Assembly: GCF_001854125.1 (NCBI RefSeq) | Contig: NZ_CP017715.1 | Location: 186,001-250,000, forward strand | Direction of reading: 5' to 3' | DNA length: 64,000 bases | Source: Marinobacter salinus | GTDB taxonomy: Bacteria; Pseudomonadota; Gammaproteobacteria; Pseudomonadales; Oleiphilaceae | Part shown: in pieces, positions 9,986 through 19,396 of the stretch | Position numbering within the stretch: position 1 is the first letter of the stretch | Layout of the letters: the number at the start of each line of letters is the position of its first letter | Position numbers and translations under genes: made by a program | The notes under the pieces: model-generated | Told to the model about the DNA's origin: nothing | The model's input: only the letters and a program-made list of their open reading frames with translations | Database searches by the model: none

Positions 9986-12318
9986 CGCAGGATAGCACCG
10001 CCGAACCACCCCTGACTCGTTGGCGGGTCTGTGTTCGGGGCATTGTTCAGGGCGTGGGTTTTCGCCCCTTTGTCTATCGCCAGGCTACGGATCTGGGGGT
10101 CACAGGGTGGGTTGGAAACTCACCCGAGGGAGTGGAGATTGAGGCGGAAGGTCATCCGTTGGTGTTGAAACAGTTGGTCTCCGCGTTGATACAACATGCT
10201 CCGGCAAATGCCCGCATTGACGATGTTCACACAGAACCCGTTGCCCACCCCGGGGCGTTTCGGGAATTCAGCATTCGGGAGAGCCAAAAGCGCGGGGAGG
10301 CCTCCGCGCAGTTGCCTGCGGACTGGGCCACGTGTCAGCAATGTCTGCAGGAGTTGTATGACCCCGATAACCGACGCTACCGGTATCCCTTTATCAATTG
10401 CACGGATTGCGGCCCCCGTTACAGCCTGATCGAGGCGTTGCCCTATGATCGGGCGAATACCGCGATGAAACACTTTCAGATGTGTGGTCGTTGTCTGGAG
10501 GAATACCATGACCCGGCCAGCCGGCGTTTCCATGCCGAGGCTGCGGCCTGCCCGGACTGTGGCCCGCATCTGGCTTTTTGCAGAAGCGATGGTGACACTT
10601 TGGCGGAAGGCGGCGCGGCACTGGCTGTGGCGGTCAGTCGCTTGGCCGCTGGCGAGATCATTGCCCTCAAGGGGGTGGGCGGATTTCAGCTTCTGGTCGA
10701 CGCCCGGAAGCTCCAGAGAGTACAAAGACTGCGTGAGCGAAAAGGTCGGCCCGACAAGCCGCTTGCCGTTATGTTCGGTTCTATGGAGTCCCTGCAAGTG
10801 GCTTGCCCGGTAACGGAGCAGGAACGCCAGTTGCTTGCCGGCCCGGAGCGGCCGATTGTTTTGTTGCACACGCGCAACCATGGTCTGGCTGACAACATAG
10901 CCCCGGGCAGGTCGGAGCTTGGGGTGATGCTGCCCTCTACCCCGCTGCATGAGCTGTTGCTGCGGGATCTGGGATTCCCGGTTGTCGCCACAAGCGGTAA
11001 CAGGAGCGGTGAGCCGATTGCGATCGATAACAGTGACGCGCGGGCACGGCTTGCCGATATCGCCGATGGTTTTCTGGTCCATGACCGTTCGATTTTACGC
11101 CCATTGGACGACTCCGTGGCTCACGTGGTGGCTGGCCGCCCGCAACTGCTTCGGCGTGCGCGTGGCTACTCGCCGAACCTGTTCTTGTCTTTCCCGATGC
11201 TCCCGGGGTGGGGCGCCACTGGCGGCCACCTGAAAACCACGGTAGCACTGAGCACCGATGCCGGAGTGGTGTTGAGTCAGCACCTTGGAGATATGGACAG
11301 TGTGTTGGGCCGGGAAGGTTTCGAACACACTGTGGATAGCCTGCAGGGACTGTTTGCTACCCGGGTGCAATGCTGGGCCCATGACGACCACCCCGACTAC
11401 TACACAACGCGCCGGGCACAGGAGATGGGACCGGTTCAGCGTCCGGTGCAGCACCATGTAGCCCATATCGCGGCCGTCATGGCCGAGCATGGAATTCGTG
11501 AGCCGATACTGGGAGTGGCCTGGGATGGCAGTGGCCTGGGCGAGGACCAGACACTGTGGGGCGGGGAATTCCTGCGAGTAGACTCGCGAGGTTACAAGCG
11601 GCTGGCGCACCTGAGGCGATTTCCTCTGCCCGGCGGTGAAGCGGCTGCACGGGAGCCCCGCCGTTCGGCCCTCGGGATTCTGTATGCGTTGATGGGAGAG
11701 CCGGTCATGGGCTTTGAGTCGCTGCTGCCGGTGAGCGATTTTTCCCGGGCTGAAAGGAAGCTCCTTTTACAGGCGCTCAAGTCGGGATTGAATGCTCCGG
11801 AAACCTCAAGTATCGGTCGCCTTTTTGACGCCGTGGCCGCCTTGGTCGGAATTCGCCAGAAGGCCAGTTATGAAGGGCAGGCGGCAGCAGAACTGGAAGC
11901 AATGCAGGGCTGTGAGGCTGGAGCCAGGGCTTACAAGTTTGGCCTGTCCGTGCCGGGCGCAGATCGCCCCTGGCAGGTAGATTGGGAGCCCGTGATTCAG
12001 GGCATACTGGCGGACATTGCCCGGAGCGCACCGGTGTCTGAAATTTCCGCTGCCTTTCAACAGGCGCTGGTCAACGTTATTGTCAGAGTGGCGAAACGGG
12101 CGGAGCTATCCCGCATTGCTCTGGGTGGCGGGTGTTTTCAGAATGCCTGCCTGCTGGGGACTACCGTAACAGCACTGAACAGAGCCGGTTTTCAGGTTTT
12201 CTGGCCCTGCCAGGTGCCGCCCAATGATGGCGGCCTGGCTCTGGGGCAGCTGGCCTGGGCATCTCGGGTACATCAGAACAGGGAGGCATTATGTGTCTGG
12301 CCGTACCAGGACGTGTGA
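9982..12318 (+). CDS. hypF: Carbamoyltransferase HypF
   Basis: A 778-residue enzyme that starts CN-ligand synthesis for the NiFe(CN)2CO centre by moving a carbamoyl group from carbamoyl phosphate to the C-terminal cysteine of HypE. Domains in order: acylphosphatase-like (VRGIVQGVGFRPFVYRQA, residues about 11-28), two zinc-finger motifs (CQQCLQELYDP...CTDCGP and CGRCLEEYHDP...CPDCGP, residues about 115-195), YrdC-like adenylation domain (ALKGVGGFQLLVDA onward), and a Kae1-like carbamoyltransferase domain (HHVAHIAAVMAEHG, AWDGSGLGEDQTLWGGE). The GTG start overlaps the hypA stop. Its last nine codons run into hypC. Confidence 0.95.
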   Translation: MTQDSTAEPPLTRWRVCVRGIVQGVGFRPFVYRQATDLGVTGWVGNSPEGVEIEAEGHPLVLKQLVSALIQHAPANARIDDVHTEPVAHPGAFREFSIRESQKRGEASAQLPADWATCQQCLQELYDPDNRRYRYPFINCTDCGPRYSLIEALPYDRANTAMKHFQMCGRCLEEYHDPASRRFHAEAAACPDCGPHLAFCRSDGDTLAEGGAALAVAVSRLAAGEIIALKGVGGFQLLVDARKLQRVQRLRERKGRPDKPLAVMFGSMESLQVACPVTEQERQLLAGPERPIVLLHTRNHGLADNIAPGRSELGVMLPSTPLHELLLRDLGFPVVATSGNRSGEPIAIDNSDARARLADIADGFLVHDRSILRPLDDSVAHVVAGRPQLLRRARGYSPNLFLSFPMLPGWGATGGHLKTTVALSTDAGVVLSQHLGDMDSVLGREGFEHTVDSLQGLFATRVQCWAHDDHPDYYTTRRAQEMGPVQRPVQHHVAHIAAVMAEHGIREPILGVAWDGSGLGEDQTLWGGEFLRVDSRGYKRLAHLRRFPLPGGEAAAREPRRSALGILYALMGEPVMGFESLLPVSDFSRAERKLLLQALKSGLNAPETSSIGRLFDAVAALVGIRQKASYEGQAAAELEAMQGCEAGARAYKFGLSVPGADRPWQVDWEPVIQGILADIARSAPVSEISAAFQQALVNVIVRVAKRAELSRIALGGGCFQNACLLGTTVTALNRAGFQVFWPCQVPPNDGGLALGQLAWASRVHQNREALCVWPYQDV

Positions 12319-12518
12319 TCAGCATTGAGGGTGATGATCCACTCACTCGTCAGGGCAGGGTCGATTTCGGCGGTGTCATCAAGTCCGTTAATCTGGCGTA
12401 TGTGCCGGAAGTGAAGCCTGAGGACTACATCCTGGTGCATGTAGGGTTTGCCATTACGGTGTTGGACCCGCGGGAAGCCGAACGGGTTTTCGAGTATCTG
12501 GAAACGCTGCAGCAATGA
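12291..12518 (+). CDS. hypC: Hydrogenase maturation chaperone HypC
   Basis: A 75-residue HypC/HupF protein starting MCLAVPGRV; Cys2 carries the Fe(CN)2CO moiety with HypD and binds the large-subunit precursor. The [20 protein letters not shown]-terminal helix is typical. The gene overlaps the end of hypF by 28 bases and hypD by 4 bases. Translational coupling through the operon is likely. Confidence 0.94.
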   Translation: MCLAVPGRVISIEGDDPLTRQGRVDFGGVIKSVNLAYVPEVKPEDYILVHVGFAITVLDPREAERVFEYLETLQQ

Positions 12519-13618
12519 AATATCGAGACGAATACCGCACAGCCGATGCCGCCCGGGGTTATGCCAATGCCATTGCGCGCATCACGACTCGCCCTTGGAC
12601 ACTCATGGAAGTGTGTGGCGGACAGACCAACGCCATCATGCGCTTCGGGATTGACCAGCTGCTACCGAAAGAGATCTCCCTCATCCATGGGCCGGGTTGC
12701 CCCGTCTGTGTGACCCCCATTGATTACATCGACAAGGCTCTGGACATCGCGGGCACACCGGGCGTCATTCTCTGTACGTTTGGCGATATGCTGCGCGTAC
12801 CCGGAACGAAATCGGACCTGGCGGCCGCTCGTGCCGGGGGTGCCGACGTCCGGGTGGTCTACTCACCCCTGGAGGCGCTCGCCGTGGCTCGCGATCACCC
12901 TGGTAACGAGGTGGTTTTCTTTGCAGTGGGGTTCGAAACCACGGCACCAGCCAATGCCATGACCGTCTACCAGGCAGATCGGGAAGGACTTGTGAATTTT
13001 TCGGTACTGGTCTCGCAAGTGTTGGTGCCACCGGCGATTTGCGCCCTGTTAGACCGCCCCGGTAACCGTATCCATGGGTTTCTGGCAGCAGGCCACGTTT
13101 GCACAATAACCGGTTATGCGGAGTATGAGCCCATTGCACGCCAGCACCGCGTGCCAATCGTGGTGACCGGATTTGAGCCGCTGGACATCCTGGAAGGGGT
13201 CTATCGATGCATACACCAGTTGGAGCGGGGCGAGAGCATTGTAGAGAACCAGTATAGCCGGGCAGTTCGCCGCCCGGGTAACCAACTGGCCCAGCAGGTA
13301 ATGGAGTCGGTTTTCCAGATAGTCCCCAGGCATTGGAGGGGGATGGGAGAGATCACTGCCAGCGGCCTTGGGGTATCGCCGGCGTACCAAACCTTTGACG
13401 CCGAAGCCCGTTTCGGTGCGGTGATCAGCCAGGATGAAAGCCAGGGGGAATGCACCAGTGGTGCTGTTTTGCGAGGGGAAACCAGACCCGACCAGTGTCC
13501 CGCGTTCGGCACCCGCTGCACGCCCGAGCATCCCCTGGGGGTTACCATGGTCTCCGAGGAGGGGGCCTGTGCCGCCTATTACCGTTATCGCAGACAAGTC
13601 CGGAGGCCAGTCGAATGA
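12515..13618 (+). CDS. hypD: Hydrogenase maturation protein HypD (Fe-S)
   Basis: A 367-residue 4Fe-4S protein that builds the Fe(CN)2CO unit together with HypC and HypE. Diagnostic motifs are [16 protein letters not shown] (residues about 31-46), [16 protein letters not shown] (near 60) and [13 protein letters not shown]. The C-terminal cluster ligands are in [22 protein letters not shown] and CTPEHPLG. The ATG overlaps the hypC stop (ATGA). Confidence 0.95.
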   Translation: MKYRDEYRTADAARGYANAIARITTRPWTLMEVCGGQTNAIMRFGIDQLLPKEISLIHGPGCPVCVTPIDYIDKALDIAGTPGVILCTFGDMLRVPGTKSDLAAARAGGADVRVVYSPLEALAVARDHPGNEVVFFAVGFETTAPANAMTVYQADREGLVNFSVLVSQVLVPPAICALLDRPGNRIHGFLAAGHVCTITGYAEYEPIARQHRVPIVVTGFEPLDILEGVYRCIHQLERGESIVENQYSRAVRRPGNQLAQQVMESVFQIVPRHWRGMGEITASGLGVSPAYQTFDAEARFGAVISQDESQGECTSGAVLRGETRPDQCPAFGTRCTPEHPLGVTMVSEEGACAAYYRYRRQVRRPVE

Positions 13619-14661
13619 ATGAGGACAGTGAGCAGCACTGCCCACTGAGTAGCGAGGGCCGGGAGCTTGTAAAAATGGCCCACGGTGGCGGTGGACGGGC
13701 GACGGCACGGTTGCTCGACAGCCTCTTTCGCCCAGCATTTGATAATCCATGGCTGGAGCGCCAGCATGACGGCGCGGTGCTGGACATGCCCGGAGCCATG
13801 GCATTCACGACCGATTCCTTCGTGGTAAGGCCACTATTTTTTCCGGGCTCTGATATCGGAGCAATGGCAGTCCACGGCACGGTGAACGATATTGCGATGT
13901 GCGGGGCAGAGCCGCAGTATCTGAGCGCGGGTTTTATCCTGGAGGAAGGCTTGCCATTGGCCACCCTGCGGAGGGTTGTCGATTCCATGGCCGCCGCTGC
14001 CAGAGAGACGGGTGTGCGGATAGTCACCGGCGACCTTAAGGTAGTGGAGCGTGGCAAGGCAGACGGCCTTTATATCAATACCGCCGGAGTCGGGAGGGTC
14101 GTGGCAAATCACCCGATTGAACCCGGCCAGGTTAGGCCAGGGGACCGGCTATTGCTCAGTGGCGATATCGGCCGGCATGGTATTGCGGTGATGGCTGCAC
14201 GGGAGAAACTTGATCTGCAATCGGCGATTGAGAGTGATTGTGCGTCAATTGCGCCGCCGGTTATGGCGCTACTCAATGAGGGTATAGCCATACGCTGCCT
14301 TCGGGATCTTACCCGTGGCGGCCTCGCCAGTGCGCTGGTGGAAGTGGCTGAAACCGCTGGCCTGGCGGCCCGGATACAGGAAGCGGATATCCCGGTGAGG
14401 GAAGACATTTCTGCGGTCTGCGAGCTGTTGGGCCTGGACCCTTTGCATGTGGCTAATGAAGGCCGCTTTATGGCGGTCGTCGCGCCTGAGGATGTTGATC
14501 GGGCAATCGACATCCTCAGGCGTCACAGTGTGAGCGAAGCGGCCGTCGATATCGGCCTGTTTCTGGAGGGAAGCGCGGGGTTGGTCACCGCGCAAAGCGT
14601 CATTGGCGGCTCCCGTGTTGTCGACATGCTTTCTGGTGAACAGCTGCCCCGCATCTGCTAG
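13615..14661 (+). CDS. hypE: Carbamoyl dehydratase HypE
   Basis: A 348-residue PurM/ThiL-like ATP-dependent dehydratase that turns the carbamoylated C-terminal cysteine into thiocyanate for transfer to iron. It ends in the required PRIC motif with the reactive terminal Cys. The N-terminal [18 protein letters not shown] and the [22 protein letters not shown] segment are typical. ATG 13615 overlaps the hypD stop; an upstream reading frame from 13450 lies inside hypD and is discarded. It is the last gene of the hydrogenase operon; hypB is not found in the window. Confidence 0.95.
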   Translation: MNEDSEQHCPLSSEGRELVKMAHGGGGRATARLLDSLFRPAFDNPWLERQHDGAVLDMPGAMAFTTDSFVVRPLFFPGSDIGAMAVHGTVNDIAMCGAEPQYLSAGFILEEGLPLATLRRVVDSMAAAARETGVRIVTGDLKVVERGKADGLYINTAGVGRVVANHPIEPGQVRPGDRLLLSGDIGRHGIAVMAAREKLDLQSAIESDCASIAPPVMALLNEGIAIRCLRDLTRGGLASALVEVAETAGLAARIQEADIPVREDISAVCELLGLDPLHVANEGRFMAVVAPEDVDRAIDILRRHSVSEAAVDIGLFLEGSAGLVTAQSVIGGSRVVDMLSGEQLPRIC

Positions 14662-14679
14662 CTAATGGTACGGCCTGAT

Positions 14680-15687
14680 TTATAGTGTGACCCTTTGGGC
14701 AAGCCCACCTGTTTCGGCCAGCCTCGCAGCCTCTGATGCCACGGCCAGGTCTTGCAGGCCGACGCCGGTGCCATCGAACAGGGTGATGTCGGCCTCTGAT
14801 TGGCGGCCAGGGTTCGTGCCGTTGATCACTTCTCCGATCGGCGTGATCTGATCTTCAGACAGGATTTGTGCAGCCACTGCGTGCTGGGCCTCACCGATAC
14901 TGATCGACTGGGCAATCTCATCGGTGAAAACCGTCGCCTGTGCCAGAAGCTTGTGATCAACTTCCTGCTTGCCCTTGGTATCGGTACCCATGCACGCCAG
15001 GTGAGTGCCGGGCTTGATCCAGTCAGCGTCCAATAGCGGTTCAAATGCGGAGGTAATGGTAATGATTACGTCCGACTGTGCTCCCAATTCCTGTCGCGAC
15101 ACTCCTTCAAAGGGGATGCCTTTCTCTTCGCATATGGCGGCCAGCCGGGTCAGGTGCTCGGGATGGGCGTTCCATGCCACCACTTTTTCAAAGGCTCGTT
15201 GTTCAAGTGCTGCTTTCAGCTGGAACGTTGACTGATAGCCGGCACCGACCATTCCCAGCACTTTTGCATCCTTGCGGGCAAGGTGGGCAATGGATACGGC
15301 GGAGGATGCTGCGGTGCGGACGGCGGTCAGGTAGTTGCCCCCCACCAGCGCCTTGAGTCTTCCGGTGTCAGGATCGAAAAGAACGACAGTGGACTGGTGG
15401 TTGGTGAGTCCTCTGGCGGCGTTGCCTGGCCAGTACCCCCCCGACTTTACGCCCAGAACCAGTGCTTCGCGGTCAAATCCGGATTTAAAGCCGTAGAGCG
15501 CGTCGGCATGGCCGATCGCTTCACGCACAACGGGGAAATTATAGGCGCCTCCTCGGGCCATGGATGCGAACACGGCTTCGACTGCCTGAAAGGCTTCATG
15601 GCGCCCAATGACTTCCCGGCAGGCGTCTTCGTTCACGATCAGAATCTGATGTGGCTGGGATGGTTCTTTGGATGACGTTTCCATCAT
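14680..15687 (-). CDS. bhcD: Iminosuccinate reductase BhcD (ornithine cyclodeaminase/mu-crystallin family)
   Basis: A 335-residue NAD(P)H-dependent imine reductase of the OCD/mu-crystallin family. In the beta-hydroxyaspartate cycle BhcD reduces iminosuccinate to L-aspartate, regenerating the amino donor. It shows the Rossmann motif VLGMVGAGYQSTFQLKAAL near residue 143 and the upstream family signature VGGNYLTAVRTAASSAVS. On sequence alone it could be called ornithine cyclodeaminase; the bhcABC neighbours decide the assignment. Two adjacent ATGs (15687, 15684) follow AAGGAG; the second has the better spacing. It is the last gene of the bhc operon and ends 18 bases from hypE, tail to tail. Confidence 0.9.
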   Translation of the reverse strand: MMETSSKEPSQPHQILIVNEDACREVIGRHEAFQAVEAVFASMARGGAYNFPVVREAIGHADALYGFKSGFDREALVLGVKSGGYWPGNAARGLTNHQSTVVLFDPDTGRLKALVGGNYLTAVRTAASSAVSIAHLARKDAKVLGMVGAGYQSTFQLKAALEQRAFEKVVAWNAHPEHLTRLAAICEEKGIPFEGVSRQELGAQSDVIITITSAFEPLLDADWIKPGTHLACMGTDTKGKQEVDHKLLAQATVFTDEIAQSISIGEAQHAVAAQILSEDQITPIGEVINGTNPGRQSEADITLFDGTGVGLQDLAVASEAARLAETGGLAQRVTL

Positions 15688-15710
15688 TATTCTCCTTCGG
15701 AGTATCAGTC

Positions 15711-15738
15711 AGCCCACCCGGCCAGGGGCCAGGGGGCT
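15711..15738. other. Imperfect GC-rich stem-loop in bhcC-bhcD gap
   Basis: In the 63-base space between bhcC and bhcD, a GC-rich segment folds into a slightly imperfect stem (AGCCC...GGCC pairing with GGCC...GGGCT around a three-base loop). It could stabilise or attenuate the bhc message. No T-run follows on the minus strand, so it is not a strong terminator. Confidence 0.35.
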
Positions 15739-15750
15739 CAGAAGCATGGA

Positions 15751-16914
15751 TCAGAACACTTTGCCGCGGGCGCTGACGGGCCATAGCGCCTCGACCTTGC
15801 CGTTGCGAACGCCAACGTACCAGTCGTGGACATTGCAGGTCGGATCGCAGTGCCCGGGCACCAGCTTGAGCTTATCGTTCACCTTGAGAACGCCCTGCGG
15901 ATCACTGATCACGCCGTGCTCGTCTGAGCACTTGATGTACTCCACGTCATCGCGTCCGTAGATAAACGGTAGACCGCTGTCGACAGACTGAGCCTTGAGG
16001 CCGGCATCGCAAATGGCCTTGTCGGCTTTGGTGTGGCTCATGACATTGGTCAGGATAAAAAGGGCGTTTTCCCATTCGCCCTGGTCGATACGTTTGCCGT
16101 CCTTGCCAAGGATGCGCCCATAATCGGCATCCATGAAGGCGTAGGAACCACATTGCAGCTCGTTGTAAACGCCAGAGTTACTCTCGAAATAGTACGAACC
16201 GGTACCTCCCCCTGAGACGAGTTCCGGCTCCAGGCCTACTGCTTTCAAGGCATCCACCGCGTCCTGCACCATGGCAATGGCGGCATCGAGTTTTGCCTTG
16301 CGTTCGTCGTAGGATGTCATGTGCTGCATGGCGCCCTGATAGGCCTGGATTCCGGTGAATCTGAGGTTGGGGGCAGCATCAATGGCTTGCGCGATGGTAA
16401 CAACCTCAGAAGTGGAGTTGACGCCGCAACGCCCTGCACCGCAGTCAATTTCCACAAAGCAGTGCAGTTCGGTGCCATGCTTCTGGGCGGCCGCCGATAA
16501 GTCTGCGACGTTTTCGATGTCGTCAACGCAAACGATGATCCGTCCGCCATGTTTGGGAAGCTGGGCGAGGCGGTCGATTTTCAGCGAACCGCGTACCTGG
16601 TTCGAGACCAGTATGTCCTTGATGCCGGCCCGGGCGAAAACTTCAGCTTCAGAGGGCTTCTGGCAGCATACGCCGATAGCGCCCCCCAGTTTTTCCTGCA
16701 ATCTGGCGACATCAACGGACTTGTGCATCTTGCCGTGCACCCGGTGTCGCATTCCATGCGCCTTGGCATAGTCGCCCATTTTCTTGATGTTGCGTTCCAG
16801 TGCGTCCAGGTCGAGGATCAGGCAAGGGGTCTGAATTTCGCTTTCATCCATGCCGATAGCGGCGGGGATGTCGTAACCAACTTCCAGTTCTTCGGGGCGT
16901 ATAAAGGCTGTCAT
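15751..16914 (-). CDS. bhcC: beta-Hydroxyaspartate aldolase BhcC (D-threonine aldolase fold type III)
   Basis: About 387 residues, PLP-dependent, of the alanine racemase-fold D-threonine aldolase family. In the BHA cycle it condenses glycine with glyoxylate to (2R,3S)-beta-hydroxyaspartate. The PLP-lysine region RHRVHGKMHKSVDVARL lies about residues 55-71, and metal or substrate site residues are in SGGGTGSYYFESNSGVYNEL. The start at 16914 has AGGAGA 7 bases upstream; the six extra residues from a TTG at 16932 are unlikely. It is 26 bases downstream of bhcB. Alone it could be a D-threonine aldolase; operon context makes BhcC much more likely. Confidence 0.9.
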   Translation of the reverse strand: MTAFIRPEELEVGYDIPAAIGMDESEIQTPCLILDLDALERNIKKMGDYAKAHGMRHRVHGKMHKSVDVARLQEKLGGAIGVCCQKPSEAEVFARAGIKDILVSNQVRGSLKIDRLAQLPKHGGRIIVCVDDIENVADLSAAAQKHGTELHCFVEIDCGAGRCGVNSTSEVVTIAQAIDAAPNLRFTGIQAYQGAMQHMTSYDERKAKLDAAIAMVQDAVDALKAVGLEPELVSGGGTGSYYFESNSGVYNELQCGSYAFMDADYGRILGKDGKRIDQGEWENALFILTNVMSHTKADKAICDAGLKAQSVDSGLPFIYGRDDVEYIKCSDEHGVISDPQGVLKVNDKLKLVPGHCDPTCNVHDWYVGVRNGKVEALWPVSARGKVF

Positions 16915-16940
16915 GATATGTCTCCTAATCAAATGTTGTT

Positions 16941-17903
16941 TCAGTTCCAGGGAAGTGCGTCCAGGTCCACATTGCCGCCGGTGATGATCACGCCGACTCG
17001 TTTTCCTCGGAAGACCTCAGGATTCTTAAGGATGGCGGCCAGCGGTACCGCACTGCTGGGCTCAATCACAATCTTCATTCGCTTCCACGTCAGCTTCATG
17101 GCTTCGATGATTTCCTCCTCGGTCGCGGTGAAGATGTCCGAGACGTAGTTGCTCACGAAATGCCAGGTCAGTTCTTTCAGGGGTACTTTTAAACCGTCCG
17201 CCACAGTGTTCGGCGCATCATCGGCAATGATGTGACCTGCCTTGAGGGAGCGGGCTGCGTCATCAGCATTCAGTGGTTCCGCTGCGTATATCTTCACGCC
17301 CGGAGCCTTGTTTGACAGGGTTAGACAGGTTCCGGAGATCATGCCACCGCCACCGATGGGAGCGATAACTGCATCCAGGCCTGGCACCTGGTCCAGAAGT
17401 TCGAGGGAGCAGGTGGCCTGGCCGGCGATAACCCTCGGGTCGTTATAGGGGTGTACAAAGTCTGCGCCGGATTCGGCCACGACCTCGGCAAAGACGGCTT
17501 CGCGGGAAGTGGTGGAGGGTTCACACTCGACGATTCTGCCGCCATAGCCTTCTACTGCGTCCTTCTTGGCCTGAGGTGCAGTGTGAGGCATGACCACTGT
17601 TACCGGGATGCCGCGCTGGCCCGCCGCGTAGGAAAGCGACAGAGCATGGTTGCCGGAGGAATGGGTAGCGACGCCGATTGCGGCTTTCTCGGCATCTAAG
17701 CCAAACACCGCATTGCAGGCGCCACGCACTTTGAAGGCCCCGGCCTTTTGAAAGTTCTCACACTTGAAGAACAGTTCTGCTCCAGTCAACTCGTTCAGGA
17801 ACCGGGATGTCAGTACCGGCGTCCTGTGTATGTAAGGTTTGATCCGCTCATGGGCCTCCAGAACATCGTCAAACGTGGGTATTTGGTTCTTTTCATCGCT
17901 CAT
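16941..17903 (-). CDS. bhcB: beta-Hydroxyaspartate dehydratase BhcB (threonine dehydratase family)
   Basis: A 320-residue fold-type II PLP enzyme. It dehydrates beta-hydroxyaspartate to iminosuccinate. PLP lysine K58 is in AGAFKVRGACNA; the phosphate-cradle SSGNHALSL and the glycine loop IGGGGMISG are also present. The length matches serine/threonine dehydratase and 3-hydroxyaspartate ammonia-lyase relatives; the operon favours BhcB. GAGGTGA precedes the ATG. It lies 29 bases after bhcA. Confidence 0.9.
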   Translation of the reverse strand: MSDEKNQIPTFDDVLEAHERIKPYIHRTPVLTSRFLNELTGAELFFKCENFQKAGAFKVRGACNAVFGLDAEKAAIGVATHSSGNHALSLSYAAGQRGIPVTVVMPHTAPQAKKDAVEGYGGRIVECEPSTTSREAVFAEVVAESGADFVHPYNDPRVIAGQATCSLELLDQVPGLDAVIAPIGGGGMISGTCLTLSNKAPGVKIYAAEPLNADDAARSLKAGHIIADDAPNTVADGLKVPLKELTWHFVSNYVSDIFTATEEEIIEAMKLTWKRMKIVIEPSSAVPLAAILKNPEVFRGKRVGVIITGGNVDLDALPWN

Positions 17904-17932
17904 GGTTCACCTCGTCAGTCAGCGTCGACCGG

Positions 17933-19102
17933 TTATGCTGCCGTTTTGCGGAAATAGGACTGGGCGGCGCGAACGCCTTCGCCCAGCTCGATGGGGTAGT
18001 CAAGATCCGCCATGGCCATCTCGATGGTTGCCAGTCCGGACAGAACCATGGTGTCGGTCAGGGAGCCCAGGTGGCCAATGCGGAATGCCTTGCCATACAT
18101 TTCGCCCAGGCCAATGCCGAAGGAGACGCCGTACTTCGAGAACGCGTGGTCGGTCAGTTTGTTGCTGTCAAAACCTTTGGGCACGTATATGGCGCTAACG
18201 GTATGGGAATGGAGTTCGGGAGACTGGGCGCACAGGTCCAGTCCCCAGGCCTTGACCGCCTGGCGGACACCCTCTGCCAGCCGGAAGTGACGGGCGTAAA
18301 CATTGTCCAACCCTTCTTCAAACAGCATCTTCAGGCTTTCCCGCAGGCCGTAAATCAATTGCAACGGCGGTGTGTACGGGAATCCGCCCTGCGCGTTGGC
18401 CGCCATCATCCCGCGGAAGTCGAAGAAAGTGCGCGACAGTTCGGCGTTCTCCATCGCGGCCAGTGCTTTCTGGCTGACCCCGAGGATAGCCATGCCGGTG
18501 ACCAGCATGAAACCCTTCTGGGAACCCGAAACAGCGATATCTACGCCCCAGTCGTCCATTTCGAAAGGCATGGAGGCCAGTGAGCTAACGCAGTCAACCA
18601 GCAACAGGGCAGGATGAGCGCTGCTGTCCATCGCTTCGCGAACGGCGCCGATGTCACTTTTTACGCCGGTCGCGGTTTCGTTATGGGTTACCAATACCGC
18701 TTTGATCTCGTGCTGGGTATCGGCGCTCAAGGCCCGCTGAAATTCATCCGCGGGCGCGCCGCTGCCCCATGAGCATTCAATGATCTGAACGTCCAGCCCA
18801 TGCCGCTGGCACATATCAATCCAGCGATGGGAAAACATACCGTAGCGGGCGATCAAAACCTTATCGCCGGGGGACAGAGTGTTGCAGATGGCAGCTTCCC
18901 AGCCCCCGGTGCCACTGGAGGGAAACAGAACGACTTCGCCCGACTGGGTCCCGAAAACTTTCTTGCAGTCCTGCAGTAGCGGGGCGAGAGTCTCAACAAA
19001 GTCCGGTGACCGGTGGTCGCTGCTTTGCACATTCATTGCGTGGCGCAGTCGGTCGGGGATATTGGTGGGCCCGGGAATAAAGATAGGGTTCTGCTCAAAC
19101 AT
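17933..19102 (-). CDS. bhcA: Aspartate-glyoxylate aminotransferase BhcA
   Basis: A 389-residue class V aminotransferase of the serine-glyoxylate type. It transfers the amino group of L-aspartate to glyoxylate, giving glycine and oxaloacetate, and it opens the BHA cycle. It starts with IPGPTNIPDRL, and the PLP Schiff-base lysine is K196 in SGSQKGFML. LFPSSGTGGWEAA (residues 59-71) holds the cofactor phosphate. Serine-glyoxylate aminotransferase is the alternative by sequence, but the four-gene set with IclR-type bhcR is diagnostic. GGGAGTG lies 8 bases before the start. Confidence 0.92.
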   Translation of the reverse strand: MFEQNPIFIPGPTNIPDRLRHAMNVQSSDHRSPDFVETLAPLLQDCKKVFGTQSGEVVLFPSSGTGGWEAAICNTLSPGDKVLIARYGMFSHRWIDMCQRHGLDVQIIECSWGSGAPADEFQRALSADTQHEIKAVLVTHNETATGVKSDIGAVREAMDSSAHPALLLVDCVSSLASMPFEMDDWGVDIAVSGSQKGFMLVTGMAILGVSQKALAAMENAELSRTFFDFRGMMAANAQGGFPYTPPLQLIYGLRESLKMLFEEGLDNVYARHFRLAEGVRQAVKAWGLDLCAQSPELHSHTVSAIYVPKGFDSNKLTDHAFSKYGVSFGIGLGEMYGKAFRIGHLGSLTDTMVLSGLATIEMAMADLDYPIELGEGVRAAQSYFRKTAA

Positions 19103-19396
19103 GAGTTTTCACTCCCTTCGTTTTTGTCATTATGGGAAGCCCCGTCGCCGTGGCCGCCTCTCGTGCTTCATGTCTTAACCATAGGCCCCTTAGTTCTAAT
19201 TACTCAATATGAAAGAATTCCATAATGTGGAATATCAAAACAAAAAATTAGCCGTTTTTTAACCGATTGGTTTTAAAGGAGTAAAAAAGTTTGTTAGTTA
19301 TTAATAAAATTTCCACATTGTGAAATAATAGATCCAGTTTGTAGAATTATTAACCCGACCTTGAGCATGGTCTGGTCTTTTAACCCGGAGAGCTTG
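19103..19396. promoter_or_regulatory. bhcA-bhcR divergent promoter region with two palindromic candidate BhcR sites
   Basis: An AT-rich 294-base region between divergent bhcA and bhcR. Site 1, 19217-19233, is a perfect 6+6 inverted repeat ATTCCA-N5-TGGAAT. Site 2, 19309-19326 (ATTTC...GAAAT), reads on the opposite strand as a close relative of site 1, sharing AATGTGGAA. The two centres are about 92 bases apart. IclR-family regulators bind such TTCCA/TGGAA-type palindromes, so both are candidate BhcR operators controlling the operon and its own gene. Confidence 0.6.

Noticed and set aside
10120-11082. Minus-strand open frame of 320 codons inside hypF
   Set aside because: Complementary to conserved HypF domains; not a gene.
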